A stretch of 60,887 bases of DNA from Treponema sp. (GTDB lineage: Bacteria; Spirochaetota; Spirochaetia; Treponematales; Breznakiellaceae). The translations under genes and the position numbers were made by a program. This document shows, piece by piece, positions 8,111 to 15,282 of the stretch. Under the pieces are notes generated by a model. The model saw nothing but the letters and a program-made list of their open reading frames with translations. It was not told the origin of the DNA and did not search any database. How positions within the stretch are numbered: position 1 is the first letter of the stretch; every line of letters begins with the position of its first letter. The DNA is taken from positions 1-60,887 of the forward strand of contig JAISBR010000194.1 of assembly GCA_031266095.1 (NCBI GenBank), given 5' to 3'.

Positions 8111-9022
8111 ATGCTGAAACCAAACAAACCGGTAATCATCACTTTTCTTGCGCCGGCGGTGTTGTGTTACGTGCTGGTGTTTCTCTATCCAACCCTCCGT
8201 ACCACGGTGATGAGTTTTTTCGCCGTGGAAGGCGTTTCCGATCCGGTTTCAAAATGGTCTTTTAACGGCCTGGGGAATTACCAAAAGCTGTTCTCCACGC
8301 CGATTTTCATACAGTCGGTAAAGAATATCGGCAGGATTTGGTTCGTCGGCGGCTGCGGCGTCATGTGCATGGCCCTGATTTTCGCGGTCGCCCTGACCGG
8401 TAATCTGAAAGGAACTAAGTTTTTCCGCAGCGCGATCTACCTTCCCAATGTGGTGAGCGCCGTTGCCATGGGAACCATGTGGATCAACTATGTGTATAAT
8501 TCGGATTACGGCCTGCTGCACAATGTCTTGTCCGCGCTGGGCCTCAAGGCGGCAAGCGGAACTCTCTGGACCGCGCCGGGCCTGCTCTTCTGGAGTATGC
8601 TCACCGCCTACTGTTTCGGTATGGTCGGGTACCACATGCTGATCTTTATCAGCGGTATTGAACAGATCCCCAGAGATTATTACGAAGCCGCTCTGCTTGA
8701 GGGCGCCAATGTGTTACAGCGTTTTTTTTACGTAACGGTCCCCAATATGCGGGGGGTTATCCGCACCAATATCGTGATGTGGACGGTATTCACCGTCGGT
8801 TTCTTTGTGTGGGGCCAGCTCTTCAGCCCGGTGAACCTTTCCAATGATACGGTGGCGCCGATGAACTATATGTACGAACTGGTGTTCGGCGCTTCTTCGG
8901 CGGCCACCACGGTACGGGACACCGGATCCGGGGCCGCCATCGGCGTGATTCTCATGCTGATGGTTATCGCTGTTTTCTTTGCCACTGTGTTTGTGGTCCG
9001 TAACGACGACGCGGAGGTTTAG
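8111..9022 (+). CDS. CUT1 ABC sugar permease, MalF type
   Basis: A 303-residue inner-membrane protein with six predicted helices. The cytoplasmic coupling loop reads EQIPRDYYEAALLEGAN, the EAA motif that docks on the ATPase. It forms the channel with the next gene product. A strong AGGAGGGG site precedes ATG 8111. No ABC ATPase gene is present in this cluster, so a shared MsmK-type ATPase encoded elsewhere is likely, as is common for CUT1 systems. Confidence 0.9.
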   Translation: MLKPNKPVIITFLAPAVLCYVLVFLYPTLRTTVMSFFAVEGVSDPVSKWSFNGLGNYQKLFSTPIFIQSVKNIGRIWFVGGCGVMCMALIFAVALTGNLKGTKFFRSAIYLPNVVSAVAMGTMWINYVYNSDYGLLHNVLSALGLKAASGTLWTAPGLLFWSMLTAYCFGMVGYHMLIFISGIEQIPRDYYEAALLEGANVLQRFFYVTVPNMRGVIRTNIVMWTVFTVGFFVWGQLFSPVNLSNDTVAPMNYMYELVFGASSAATTVRDTGSGAAIGVILMLMVIAVFFATVFVVRNDDAEV

Positions 9023-9025
9023 TGT

Positions 9026-9880
9026 ATGGCGGTACATAGTGTTTTAAACAAACAGAACTTTTCCTCCGTCTTGGGCCATGTCCTGGTTCTGGCCTGGGTG
9101 GTATTCACCTTTGTGCTCATCGGCTGGGTTTTCTTCGCCTCCCTTTCAACCTCAAGCGAAATATTTTCCGATCACATGTTTCAGTTTAAAAGCGGCCTTC
9201 ATTTTGAAAATTACGTAAAGGCATGGAGAACCCAGCGGGTTTCGGTGTTTTTCATGAATTCCCTGTTATATACGGTTGTTTCCTGTACGGCTATAATCCT
9301 CATCGCCTCACCGGCAGCCTATACCCTGGCCCGTTACCGTTTCCCCGGCAGCATGCTGATTCAGAATATGTTTGCCGCGGCCCTGGGCATTCCGGTAATT
9401 ATGATCATCATGCCCCTGTTCGGTATTGTCTCAACGCTGCGGCTCACCAATAACCGCTTTGTACTTATGTTTTTGTATACCGCCATAAACGTGCCCTTCG
9501 CGGTCTTTTTTATGCTGGCCTTTTTCAGGAACTTGAGTTTCACCTACGAAGAAGCGGCGGCCATTGACGGCTGCCCGCCCATCAGGACCTTCTGGAACAT
9601 TATGCTGCCCCTGGCCCAGCCGGGCCTGGTAACGCTTACGATTTTTAATTTCATCACCATCTGGAACGAGTATTTTATGTCCCTCATCTTCGCCAACCGG
9701 ACCACCGTCCGGCCCGTAGCGGTCGGTTTGTATAATATGATCCAGTCTATGCGCTATACCGGGGACTGGGGCGGCATGTTCGCCAGCGTGGTTATCGTGT
9801 TTCTGCCGACCTTTATTCTGTACATTTTCCTTTCGGACAAGATCATCAGGGGTGTAACCGCCGGAGCGATCAAAGGTTAA
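9026..9880 (+). CDS. CUT1 ABC sugar permease, MalG type
   Basis: A 284-residue six-helix permease, partner of the preceding protein. The EAA loop is seen in FTYEEAAAIDGCPPIRTFW, followed by MLPLAQPG, and FITIWNEYF near the end is typical of MalG/LacG proteins. Three bases separate it from the upstream stop, with GGAGG before the start. It ends one base before the next GTG, so translation is probably coupled. Confidence 0.9.
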   Translation: MAVHSVLNKQNFSSVLGHVLVLAWVVFTFVLIGWVFFASLSTSSEIFSDHMFQFKSGLHFENYVKAWRTQRVSVFFMNSLLYTVVSCTAIILIASPAAYTLARYRFPGSMLIQNMFAAALGIPVIMIIMPLFGIVSTLRLTNNRFVLMFLYTAINVPFAVFFMLAFFRNLSFTYEEAAAIDGCPPIRTFWNIMLPLAQPGLVTLTIFNFITIWNEYFMSLIFANRTTVRPVAVGLYNMIQSMRYTGDWGGMFASVVIVFLPTFILYIFLSDKIIRGVTAGAIKG

Positions 9881-9881
9881 G

Positions 9882-11957
9882 GTGGGAATCTCCTCTGTCC
9901 GCCGGGGCAGGCTGGTCCTGCAAGGTTCGCCCCTTGCGGGCCGGGGCGGCGGCTTCGGCGCGGAAAATCCCCAGCCTTTTTTCAGGCGGCCCGACCTCCC
10001 GGTAAGCGGGGGGCCCGGTTTCCCCCCGGACAAATACCGCGGTTTTGGCCAAGAGACCGGTTTCCGGGTACTGCCATACGCCATGCAGGACCGCTACACC
10101 CGGGAACTTACCGATATGGAACTGCCCTCGGTAGTAATGGAGAACGATTTTCTCAGGGCCGAATTCATCCCCTCGCTGGGGGGAAGGCTCTGGTCCCTGT
10201 TCGATAAGGAACAAAACCGGGATATACTCTACCGTAATCCGGTGTTCAGGCCCGCGAACCTGGCCATCCGGGACGCCTGGTTTGCGGGCGGAATCGAATG
10301 GAACATCGGCCGCCTGGGGCATACGGTACATACCTGCGCTCCGGTCTTTGCCGGCGTTTTCGAGACGGAGGGAGCCGCGGTCCTGCGGCTCTGGGAATTT
10401 GAACGCCAGACCCGGCTCTTTTGGCGTATCGAATGTACTCTTCCCGCCGATTCCCCGGCGCTTTTCACCTATACCTGTATTCAAAACCCGGACGCTCAGG
10501 CCAAGCCTCTGTACTGGTGGACCAACGCGGCCGTGCCCCAGCGCCCCGGAGTGCGGGTATTCAGCGCCTCCGACGAGGTGATCTACATCGTTCCCGGCGT
10601 TGGAACGGCCAAAACCATGGACTACGGCCGCCTGCCGGATTTGCCGGTCCTGGCCGGCAGGGACGCGAGCTATCCCGCTTTATTCGATTATTCCAACGAG
10701 TACTTTTTCCAGAATGACCACCACGGCTCACCGGCGCCCTGGGAGAGCGCCGTCTACGAAGACGGTTACGCCTATGGAGAAATGGCAACGGCGCCCCTCG
10801 TCTACCGGAAGATGTTTTGCTGGGGAAGCGGCCGGGGCGGACGGCGGTGGCAGGACTTTCTTTCACTGCCGGGACGGGAGTACCTGGAACTGCAGGCGGG
10901 CCTGGCCCCGACCCAGCTGCACAGCGCCGGGATTGCCGGCGGTGAAACCGTGGACTGGATTCAGGCCTTCAGCGCTTTTCAGGCGGACCCGGCGCAGGCC
11001 CATCAAACGGATTACCGGGCCGCGGCGCGGCATGTCGAGGATCGCCTGACGCGGCGGCTCCGGCCCCGTATGCTGGAAGAGGCCCTGCAAGAGGCCCGCG
11101 CGCGCAGCGGCGCGGACGCGGAGATCCTCAGCATGGGAAGCGGCTGGGGCGCGCTCGAACGCCGTTTACCGAAACGGCACATCCCGCCGGGCCTTTCCTT
11201 CCCTGATGAATCCATCGGCGAGGCTGAAAAGCCCTGGGCCGAACTGCTCCGGACCGGCGCGCTCCCCCTCCGGCCGGTCGAGGCCGGGCCGGGAAGTTTC
11301 GCTGTTGACGCGGCCTGGGAAACCCTCCTCACGGCAAGTCCCGCGCGGAAGGGAGACTGGCTCAGCCCGTATCACCTGGGGCTTATCGCCTTTGAACGGG
11401 GAGACGCCGGGAAGGCCGCCGCCTTTTGGGAGGAATCCCTCACCGCGCAGGAAAACCCCTGGGCCTGCCGGAATCTCGCCCTGGCCGCCCTAGGGGAGGG
11501 AAACACGCACACAGCGCTGGCGTACTACCGGCGCGCGCTCCGTTTACCCGGCGGTGAGGATCAATCCTTCGCGGAAGAGTACATTCCCCTCCTTTTGGAC
11601 GCGGGAAAAGAGGACGAAGCGGCCGCCGAACTGGAGGCCTGTATCCGCCATTCCCCGTTCCTGGAAGCCGCATCCGTGCCGCTTATCGAAGCCGCGGCCC
11701 GGATCGCCCTCAAGAAGGAGGACGAACCCCGGCTGGACCGGCTTTTTTCCCTTGAGCCCGCCCATATCAGGGAGGGTAACACGCTCCTTATCGATATATG
11801 GACCGAACGGGAAATCCGGCGTCTTACCGCGGGAGGCATGCCCCGCCCGGCGGCGGAAGCAAAGACGCAACAGGCTCTGGCCGACGGCTCCCTGGTTCCG
11901 CCCGCCGCAATTGACTTCCGTATGTATACCGGGCCGGCGCGTATACAAGCACTTTGA
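9882..11957 (+). CDS. DUF5107 domain protein with C-terminal TPR region
   Basis: A 691-residue protein. Residues from about 65 to 370 resemble the DUF5107 beta-sandwich domain: ENDFLRAEFIPSLGGRLWSL, a GGIEWNIG segment and PLYWWTNAAVPQ. From about 490 onward are helical TPR-like repeats (HLGLIAFERGDAGKAAAFW; NLALAALGEGNTHTALAYY). Such proteins often sit in carbohydrate clusters and the first domain resembles aldose-epimerase-like folds; activity is unproven. No signal peptide is evident, so it is probably cytoplasmic. The GTG start follows the permease stop by one base. The start is uncertain because the first 60 residues are poorly conserved. Confidence 0.75.
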   Translation: MGISSVRRGRLVLQGSPLAGRGGGFGAENPQPFFRRPDLPVSGGPGFPPDKYRGFGQETGFRVLPYAMQDRYTRELTDMELPSVVMENDFLRAEFIPSLGGRLWSLFDKEQNRDILYRNPVFRPANLAIRDAWFAGGIEWNIGRLGHTVHTCAPVFAGVFETEGAAVLRLWEFERQTRLFWRIECTLPADSPALFTYTCIQNPDAQAKPLYWWTNAAVPQRPGVRVFSASDEVIYIVPGVGTAKTMDYGRLPDLPVLAGRDASYPALFDYSNEYFFQNDHHGSPAPWESAVYEDGYAYGEMATAPLVYRKMFCWGSGRGGRRWQDFLSLPGREYLELQAGLAPTQLHSAGIAGGETVDWIQAFSAFQADPAQAHQTDYRAAARHVEDRLTRRLRPRMLEEALQEARARSGADAEILSMGSGWGALERRLPKRHIPPGLSFPDESIGEAEKPWAELLRTGALPLRPVEAGPGSFAVDAAWETLLTASPARKGDWLSPYHLGLIAFERGDAGKAAAFWEESLTAQENPWACRNLALAALGEGNTHTALAYYRRALRLPGGEDQSFAEEYIPLLLDAGKEDEAAAELEACIRHSPFLEAASVPLIEAAARIALKKEDEPRLDRLFSLEPAHIREGNTLLIDIWTEREIRRLTAGGMPRPAAEAKTQQALADGSLVPPAAIDFRMYTGPARIQAL

Positions 11958-12051
11958 CCACATACCAGCAGAGGGGCTTCCCACCTGGAATCATCCCCCC
12001 CAATGAGCCTCGAATAAGCTTCCCCGCTTACGCATTTGTGAAAAATTGTAC

Positions 12052-12080
12052 TTGCGTCCTTGCCCGCCCTGTGCTATACT
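12052..12080 (+). promoter_or_regulatory. Promoter ahead of the poly-C leader and propeller lipoprotein
   Basis: TTGCGT and TATACT are separated by exactly 17 bases. Six bases after the -10 box is an ATG (12087) that opens a small leader ORF. The lipoprotein start lies a further 177 bases downstream. Confidence 0.65.
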
Positions 12081-12086
12081 ACCCCC

Positions 12087-12170
12087 ATGTTGCGCGAACC
12101 TGACGCCATAAGTAATATTTTTCTCTCATCCCCCCCCCCCCCCCCCCCTATCGATAGTTTCGCTCTCTAA
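12087..12170 (+). CDS. Possible leaderless leader peptide crossing a 19-C tract
   Basis: The ATG lies at the expected transcription start of the 12052 promoter. The frame encodes 27 residues, runs through the 19-C tract as polyproline and ends at TAA 12168-12170. If the tract lost one C or gained two, the frame would shift into one that is open through the hairpin at 12200 and stops at TGA 12265-12267. That TGA overlaps the lipoprotein ATG as ATGA. This would make the tract a translational-coupling switch. The peptide has no known homologue; the coding claim is inference. Confidence 0.35.
   Translation: MLREPDAISNIFLSSPPPPPPIDSFAL
12130..12148 (+). repeat. 19-C homopolymer tract in the lipoprotein leader
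   Basis: Nineteen consecutive C lie between the promoter and the lipoprotein start, about 45 bases into the transcript. Tracts of this length slip during replication, and poly-G/C tracts in treponemes are known to vary expression of surface genes. The length as sequenced may itself be a consensus of variants. Confidence 0.85.
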
Positions 12171-12199
12171 TTACCAGCTGGACCCTTCCCGTATATCAT

Positions 12200-12232
12200 G
12201 CCGGATGCCCCCCGTGGGGCATACCGGCTTTT
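12200..12232 (+). terminator. Leader hairpin with short U-run, possible attenuator
   Basis: Arms GCCGG-A-TGCCCC and GGGGCA-TA-CCGGC pair around CCGT, with small internal bulges, and are followed by TTTT. The hairpin lies 32 bases before the lipoprotein ATG. Its G-rich 3' arm could alternatively pair with the upstream poly-C tract. It may terminate transcription or hide the ribosome site. Confidence 0.5.
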
Positions 12233-12263
12233 GGTATTACAATCCCTTACAAAGGAGCTTCTC

Positions 12264-13637
12264 ATGAACAAGAAAAGCGGCAAACGGCTCTTCTTCGGCT
12301 TCATCACGCTTATCGCGCTGATGATGGGTATCGGTACGGGCTGCCCCACCGGCGGCGGCAGTGACAGCAGCGGCGGCGCGTCCATTGCTGCCACGCCCCA
12401 GACCCTAGAGTATCGCAGCGTGGATCCTGACGGTAACATATACCAGTTACTCATCACCGAAACCCTCTCCGGCGCGAAATATGCCGCAAAGCAGGGGGAC
12501 AAGTATGTATTAACGATTACATTGATTGGCCCGCCGGCAGGGACCAAAACCAGCAGCGGGACCGTTAGCAATGCGGGCGTCACGCTTACCCTGCGGCCCG
12601 CAAACGCGTCGGGAACGATTACGGTCCAGATAAGCGGCGAAGACCTGAGCGGTATCACTATTGGAAGTACGGTCAAAGATGATACCAACGCGGCGCTGGC
12701 AACTTCAAACGCTCCCATCACATTAGCGCCGGTACCCCCCGCCGATGTATTGATCGCGGGCTTCGACAATGACAAACCCTGTTACTGGCTTAACGGCGTA
12801 AAGCATGACCTCACCTTTACCGGGTCAGGTAAGGCCACCGCCATCGCCGTATCCGGCGGCAAGGTGTATATCGCCGGCCACGACGATGACGGGCCCTGTT
12901 ACTGGATCGACGGCGTAAAACAGTCCCTCCCCATTACCGAGTCATCGGGCCGAGCCCTCGGCATCGCCGTTTCCGGCTCCGATGTGCATATCGTGGGCGC
13001 CGAGAGTATTTCGAGCGTAGACAAGGCCTGTTACTGGCTCAATGGCACAAAGACGCCCCTCCCCCTTGCCGTGTCAGATAGCCGAGCTTCTACCATCACC
13101 GTATCCGGTTCCGATGTGCATATCACGGGCGACAATTACGGCACGGCCTGTTACTGGTTTAACGGCGCATATCAGTCTCTCCCCGATACCCCCAACACAG
13201 CATACAGCTTCGCCGGCGCCATCGCCGTATCCGGCGGCAAGGTGTATATTGTGGGCCTTGAGCAGGATAAAATTACCTATAACTTCACGACGCCCTGTTA
13301 CTGGATCGACGGCGTAAAGCAGCAGACCCTCCCCTTTACCGGGATATACGGCTCCGCCTACGCCATCGCCGTATCCGGCGGCAAGGTGTATATCGCGGGC
13401 GTCGACAGTGGCACGCCCTGTTACTGGATCGACGGCGTAAAACAGTCCCTCCCCATTACCGAGTTAGAGGGCCGAGCCAACGGCATTGCTGTTTCCGGCT
13501 CCGATGTGTGTATCCCGGGCTACGAGAATAGTACAAGCGTCCTCAAGCCCTGTTACTGGTTCAACGGCAAAAAGCAGTCTCTCCCTTATAATACCGCCGG
13601 GACAGGCGGCGAAGCCAACGCCATCGCTCTGCGCTAA
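12264..13637 (+). CDS. Lipoprotein with seven propeller-like repeats
   Basis: A 457-residue secreted lipoprotein; the signal peptide ends IGTGC with cysteine 27. Residues 30-165 form an N-terminal domain. From about 170 to the end there are seven repeats of roughly 40-50 residues with the pattern VYIAG...PCYWIDGVKQSLP...AIAVSGG. Seven such units would suit a seven-bladed beta-propeller, though the fold is inferred. Repeats 2 and 6 are nearly identical in DNA, so unit exchange or loss by recombination is easy. ATG 12264 follows AAAGGAG. Its surface-type structure and poly-C leader suggest variable expression. Function unknown. Confidence 0.75.
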   Translation: MNKKSGKRLFFGFITLIALMMGIGTGCPTGGGSDSSGGASIAATPQTLEYRSVDPDGNIYQLLITETLSGAKYAAKQGDKYVLTITLIGPPAGTKTSSGTVSNAGVTLTLRPANASGTITVQISGEDLSGITIGSTVKDDTNAALATSNAPITLAPVPPADVLIAGFDNDKPCYWLNGVKHDLTFTGSGKATAIAVSGGKVYIAGHDDDGPCYWIDGVKQSLPITESSGRALGIAVSGSDVHIVGAESISSVDKACYWLNGTKTPLPLAVSDSRASTITVSGSDVHITGDNYGTACYWFNGAYQSLPDTPNTAYSFAGAIAVSGGKVYIVGLEQDKITYNFTTPCYWIDGVKQQTLPFTGIYGSAYAIAVSGGKVYIAGVDSGTPCYWIDGVKQSLPITELEGRANGIAVSGSDVCIPGYENSTSVLKPCYWFNGKKQSLPYNTAGTGGEANAIALR

Positions 13638-13660
13638 AGGAACACAAAAATGTTCAAACA

Positions 13661-13695
13661 GGGGAGTACGGGGCAGCCGCTCACTACTCCCCTTT
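13661..13695 (+). terminator. Hairpin after the propeller lipoprotein
   Basis: Perfect 8-bp arms GGGGAGTA and TACTCCCC enclose a 16-base loop, followed by TTT. It is a plausible weak terminator between the lipoprotein and the HU-like gene. Confidence 0.55.
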
Positions 13696-13724
13696 AATCA
13701 TGAAGTCCAATTAAGGAGGTCATT

Positions 13725-14489
13725 ATGGCAGTCATTGATGATGTTCCCGAGGTCCTGCACCGTATCCGGGCAAGACTCTATCCCAATTACCTTTCCACGG
13801 TGGAGGGCGCCTACATCGCCCGCACCGACGACGAGGCGGCCCTCACCATCGAGCAGGTCTGCGCCGCCATGAAAAACCGCGGCGGCTTTACCGGCGAGTA
13901 CGAGGACGCCGTGGAGTACAACCGCCTCTTCATGAGAGAGGCCGCCTACCAGCTCTGCGACGGGTTCTCGGTCAACTTCGGCGGCTTCTTCACCGTACGC
14001 CCCCGCATCGGCGGCGCGTTCAAGAACGCGGTCGAACCCTGGGACCGGGAGAAACATCCGGTCCGCTTCAGCTTCCACACCCTCAAAGCCCTGCGGGACA
14101 TCACCCGCCACATCGAAGTGGTCATCGAGGGCGTCCACGACGGCTCCGGCTATGTCGCCGAATTCACCGACGTATCCACGGAGGCGGAGAACGAGACCCT
14201 GACGCCCGGCGGCATGTTTGTTATCGAGGGACACAAGTTGAAAATAGCCGGGACACACATAGACAACGGCGTGTACTTCGTGCTGGCGAGCAACCCCGTG
14301 TACCGGGAAAAAGTCGACGAGCACTACGCGGAAAACACGCCCGGCAAAATCATCGGCAAAATCCCCAACCTCGCCGCCGGCGGATGGAAACTACGGATAA
14401 TCACCCAGTACACCACCGGCGGTACCTTCACCAAAGACCCCCGCACCATCGACTTTACCCCCGTCTTAACCGTCTCCGCCCCGAACTGA
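13725..14489 (+). CDS. HU-like DNA-binding domain protein with DUF4469
   Basis: A 254-residue protein. Residues 1-125 resemble the HU-like DNA-binding domain found in large histone-like proteins (YLSTVEGAYIARTDDEAALTIEQVC; FSVNFGGFFTVRPRIGGAF). Residues 130-250 match DUF4469, an Ig-like fold (FVIEGHKLKIAG; NLAAGGWKLRIITQYTTGG). Such proteins are common in Bacteroidetes and treponemes; no role is established. AAGGAGG gives a strong start at 13725 and a good terminator follows. It stands alone between the variable lipoprotein and the tandem arrays, which suggests an accessory gene that could bind repeated DNA, though that is only inference. Confidence 0.75.
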   Translation: MAVIDDVPEVLHRIRARLYPNYLSTVEGAYIARTDDEAALTIEQVCAAMKNRGGFTGEYEDAVEYNRLFMREAAYQLCDGFSVNFGGFFTVRPRIGGAFKNAVEPWDREKHPVRFSFHTLKALRDITRHIEVVIEGVHDGSGYVAEFTDVSTEAENETLTPGGMFVIEGHKLKIAGTHIDNGVYFVLASNPVYREKVDEHYAENTPGKIIGKIPNLAAGGWKLRIITQYTTGGTFTKDPRTIDFTPVLTVSAPN

Positions 14490-14510
14490 GCGCCCGCCGC
14501 CCAACCACCA

Positions 14511-14536
14511 AACCCTCCGTCCGGAGGGTTTTTTTT
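14511..14536 (+). terminator. Rho-independent terminator of the HU-like gene
   Basis: Arms AACCCTCC and GGAGGGTT form an 8-bp stem with loop GTCC, followed directly by a run of T. It lies 22 bases after the stop codon. Confidence 0.9.
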
Positions 14537-14541
14537 CGCCG

Positions 14542-14649
14542 CCTGAGCATAAGCGCTGTCGACACCGCCCTCGAATAAGACGCCCGCCTCGAACAGACTC
14601 TGTCCACCCCGCCTCGAAAAGGCTCTTTCGACACCGCCTCGAAAAGGCT
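14542..14649 (+). repeat. Imperfect 25-bp repeat family, left block
   Basis: Starts of the motif CCTCGAAYARG lie at 14587, 14612 and 14637, exactly 25 bases apart, with weaker copies at 14542 and 14569. The same motif returns to the right of the 23-bp array at 15076 and 15101, and a single copy lies at 12008. Confidence 0.7.
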
Positions 14650-14697
14650 CCCTATTCCGGCACGGAATAGGGACCCCCTCTGTCGCAGACAGAGGGG
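14650..14697. repeat. Two adjacent perfect 23-bp palindromes with GCA centres
   Basis: The first (14650-14672) has 10-bp arms CCCTATTCCG and CGGAATAGGG around GCA. The second (14675-14697) has arms CCCCTCTGTC and GACAGAGGGG, also around GCA. They differ in arm sequence but share size and centre and are separated by AC. They mark the left boundary of the 23-bp array and could be hairpins or dimer-binding sites. Confidence 0.85.
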
Positions 14698-14699
14698 AC

Positions 14700-15067
14700 G
14701 GTTGCTTGCTGGAATTGGGGTCGGTTGCCAGCTGGAATAGGGGTCGGTTGCTTGCTGGAATGGGGATCGGTTGCTTGCCGGCATAGGGGTCGGTTGCTTG
14801 CCGGCATAGGGATCGGTTGCTTGCCGGCATAGGGATCGGTTGCTTGCTGGAATTGGGGTCGGTTGCTTGCCGGCATAGGGGTCGGTTGCTTGCCGGCATA
14901 GGGGTCGGTTGCTTGCCGGCATAGGGATCGGTTGCTTACTGGAATAGGGATCGGTTGCTTACTGGAATAGGGATCGGTTGCTTGCTGGAATGGGGGTCGG
15001 TTGCTTGCTGGAATGGGGGTCGGTTGCCAGCTGGAATTGGGGTCGATTGCCGCCTGGAATGGGGACC
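14700..15067 (+). repeat. Sixteen tandem 23-bp units
   Basis: Sixteen consecutive units begin GGTTGC and end GGGGTC, GGGATC or close variants, with no indel across about 368 bases. The middle of the unit varies among TTGCCGGCATAG, TTGCTGGAATTG, CCAGCTGGAATAG and TTACTGGAATAG. Because 23 is not a multiple of three, all three minus-strand frames are nearly open and give spurious repeat ORFs of 139-191 codons. I regard these as non-coding. There are no spacers, so this is not CRISPR. Confidence 0.9.
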
Positions 15068-15075
15068 TCAATTAG

Positions 15076-15115
15076 CTCGAATAAGCTCTCTCATCACCAC
15101 CTCGAACAGACTCCC
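15076..15115 (+). repeat. 25-bp repeat family, right block
   Basis: CTCGAATAAG at 15076 and CTCGAACAGA at 15101 are exactly 25 bases apart and match the left block. The 23-bp array therefore seems to have grown or been inserted inside an older 25-bp array. Confidence 0.65.
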
Positions 15116-15200
15116 TGCATGTATGTTCCGAAACGGACCGTGAACAGCGCTTTTCCCCAAAACCGGCAGGTTCAAGTGAAACTTCCCGGCAATTGATCAG

Positions 15201-15229
15201 TTGATAAGAATTGGAGGATATAGTATACT
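15201..15229 (+). promoter_or_regulatory. Promoter of the V-type ATPase operon
   Basis: TTGATA and TATACT are separated by 17 bases. The leader to the first gene is about 47 bases and carries an AGAGGAAG ribosome site. It lies just to the right of the repeat array. Confidence 0.8.
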
Positions 15230-15282
15230 AAAAAAATAGTAAACGCCTGTGCGTTTTATATGAAGGACAAAAAGAGGAAGCC

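Noticed and set aside
9870..10484. Minus-strand ORF opposite the DUF5107 gene
   Set aside because: High G+C shadow frame without family features or ribosome site.
12198..12263. 22-residue N-terminal extension of the propeller lipoprotein
   Set aside because: The extension lies in the leader hairpin; the AAAGGAG site and the lipoprotein signal fix ATG 12264 as start.
14700..15067. CRISPR array
   Set aside because: Units are contiguous with no unique spacers, and no cas gene is in the window.
14324..15071. Long minus-strand ORFs encoding repeated NRPLCRQATDPYAGKQP-like peptides
   Set aside because: They follow automatically from a 23-base tandem unit without stops; all three frames are open, starts lack ribosome sites and the peptides have no fold or signal.
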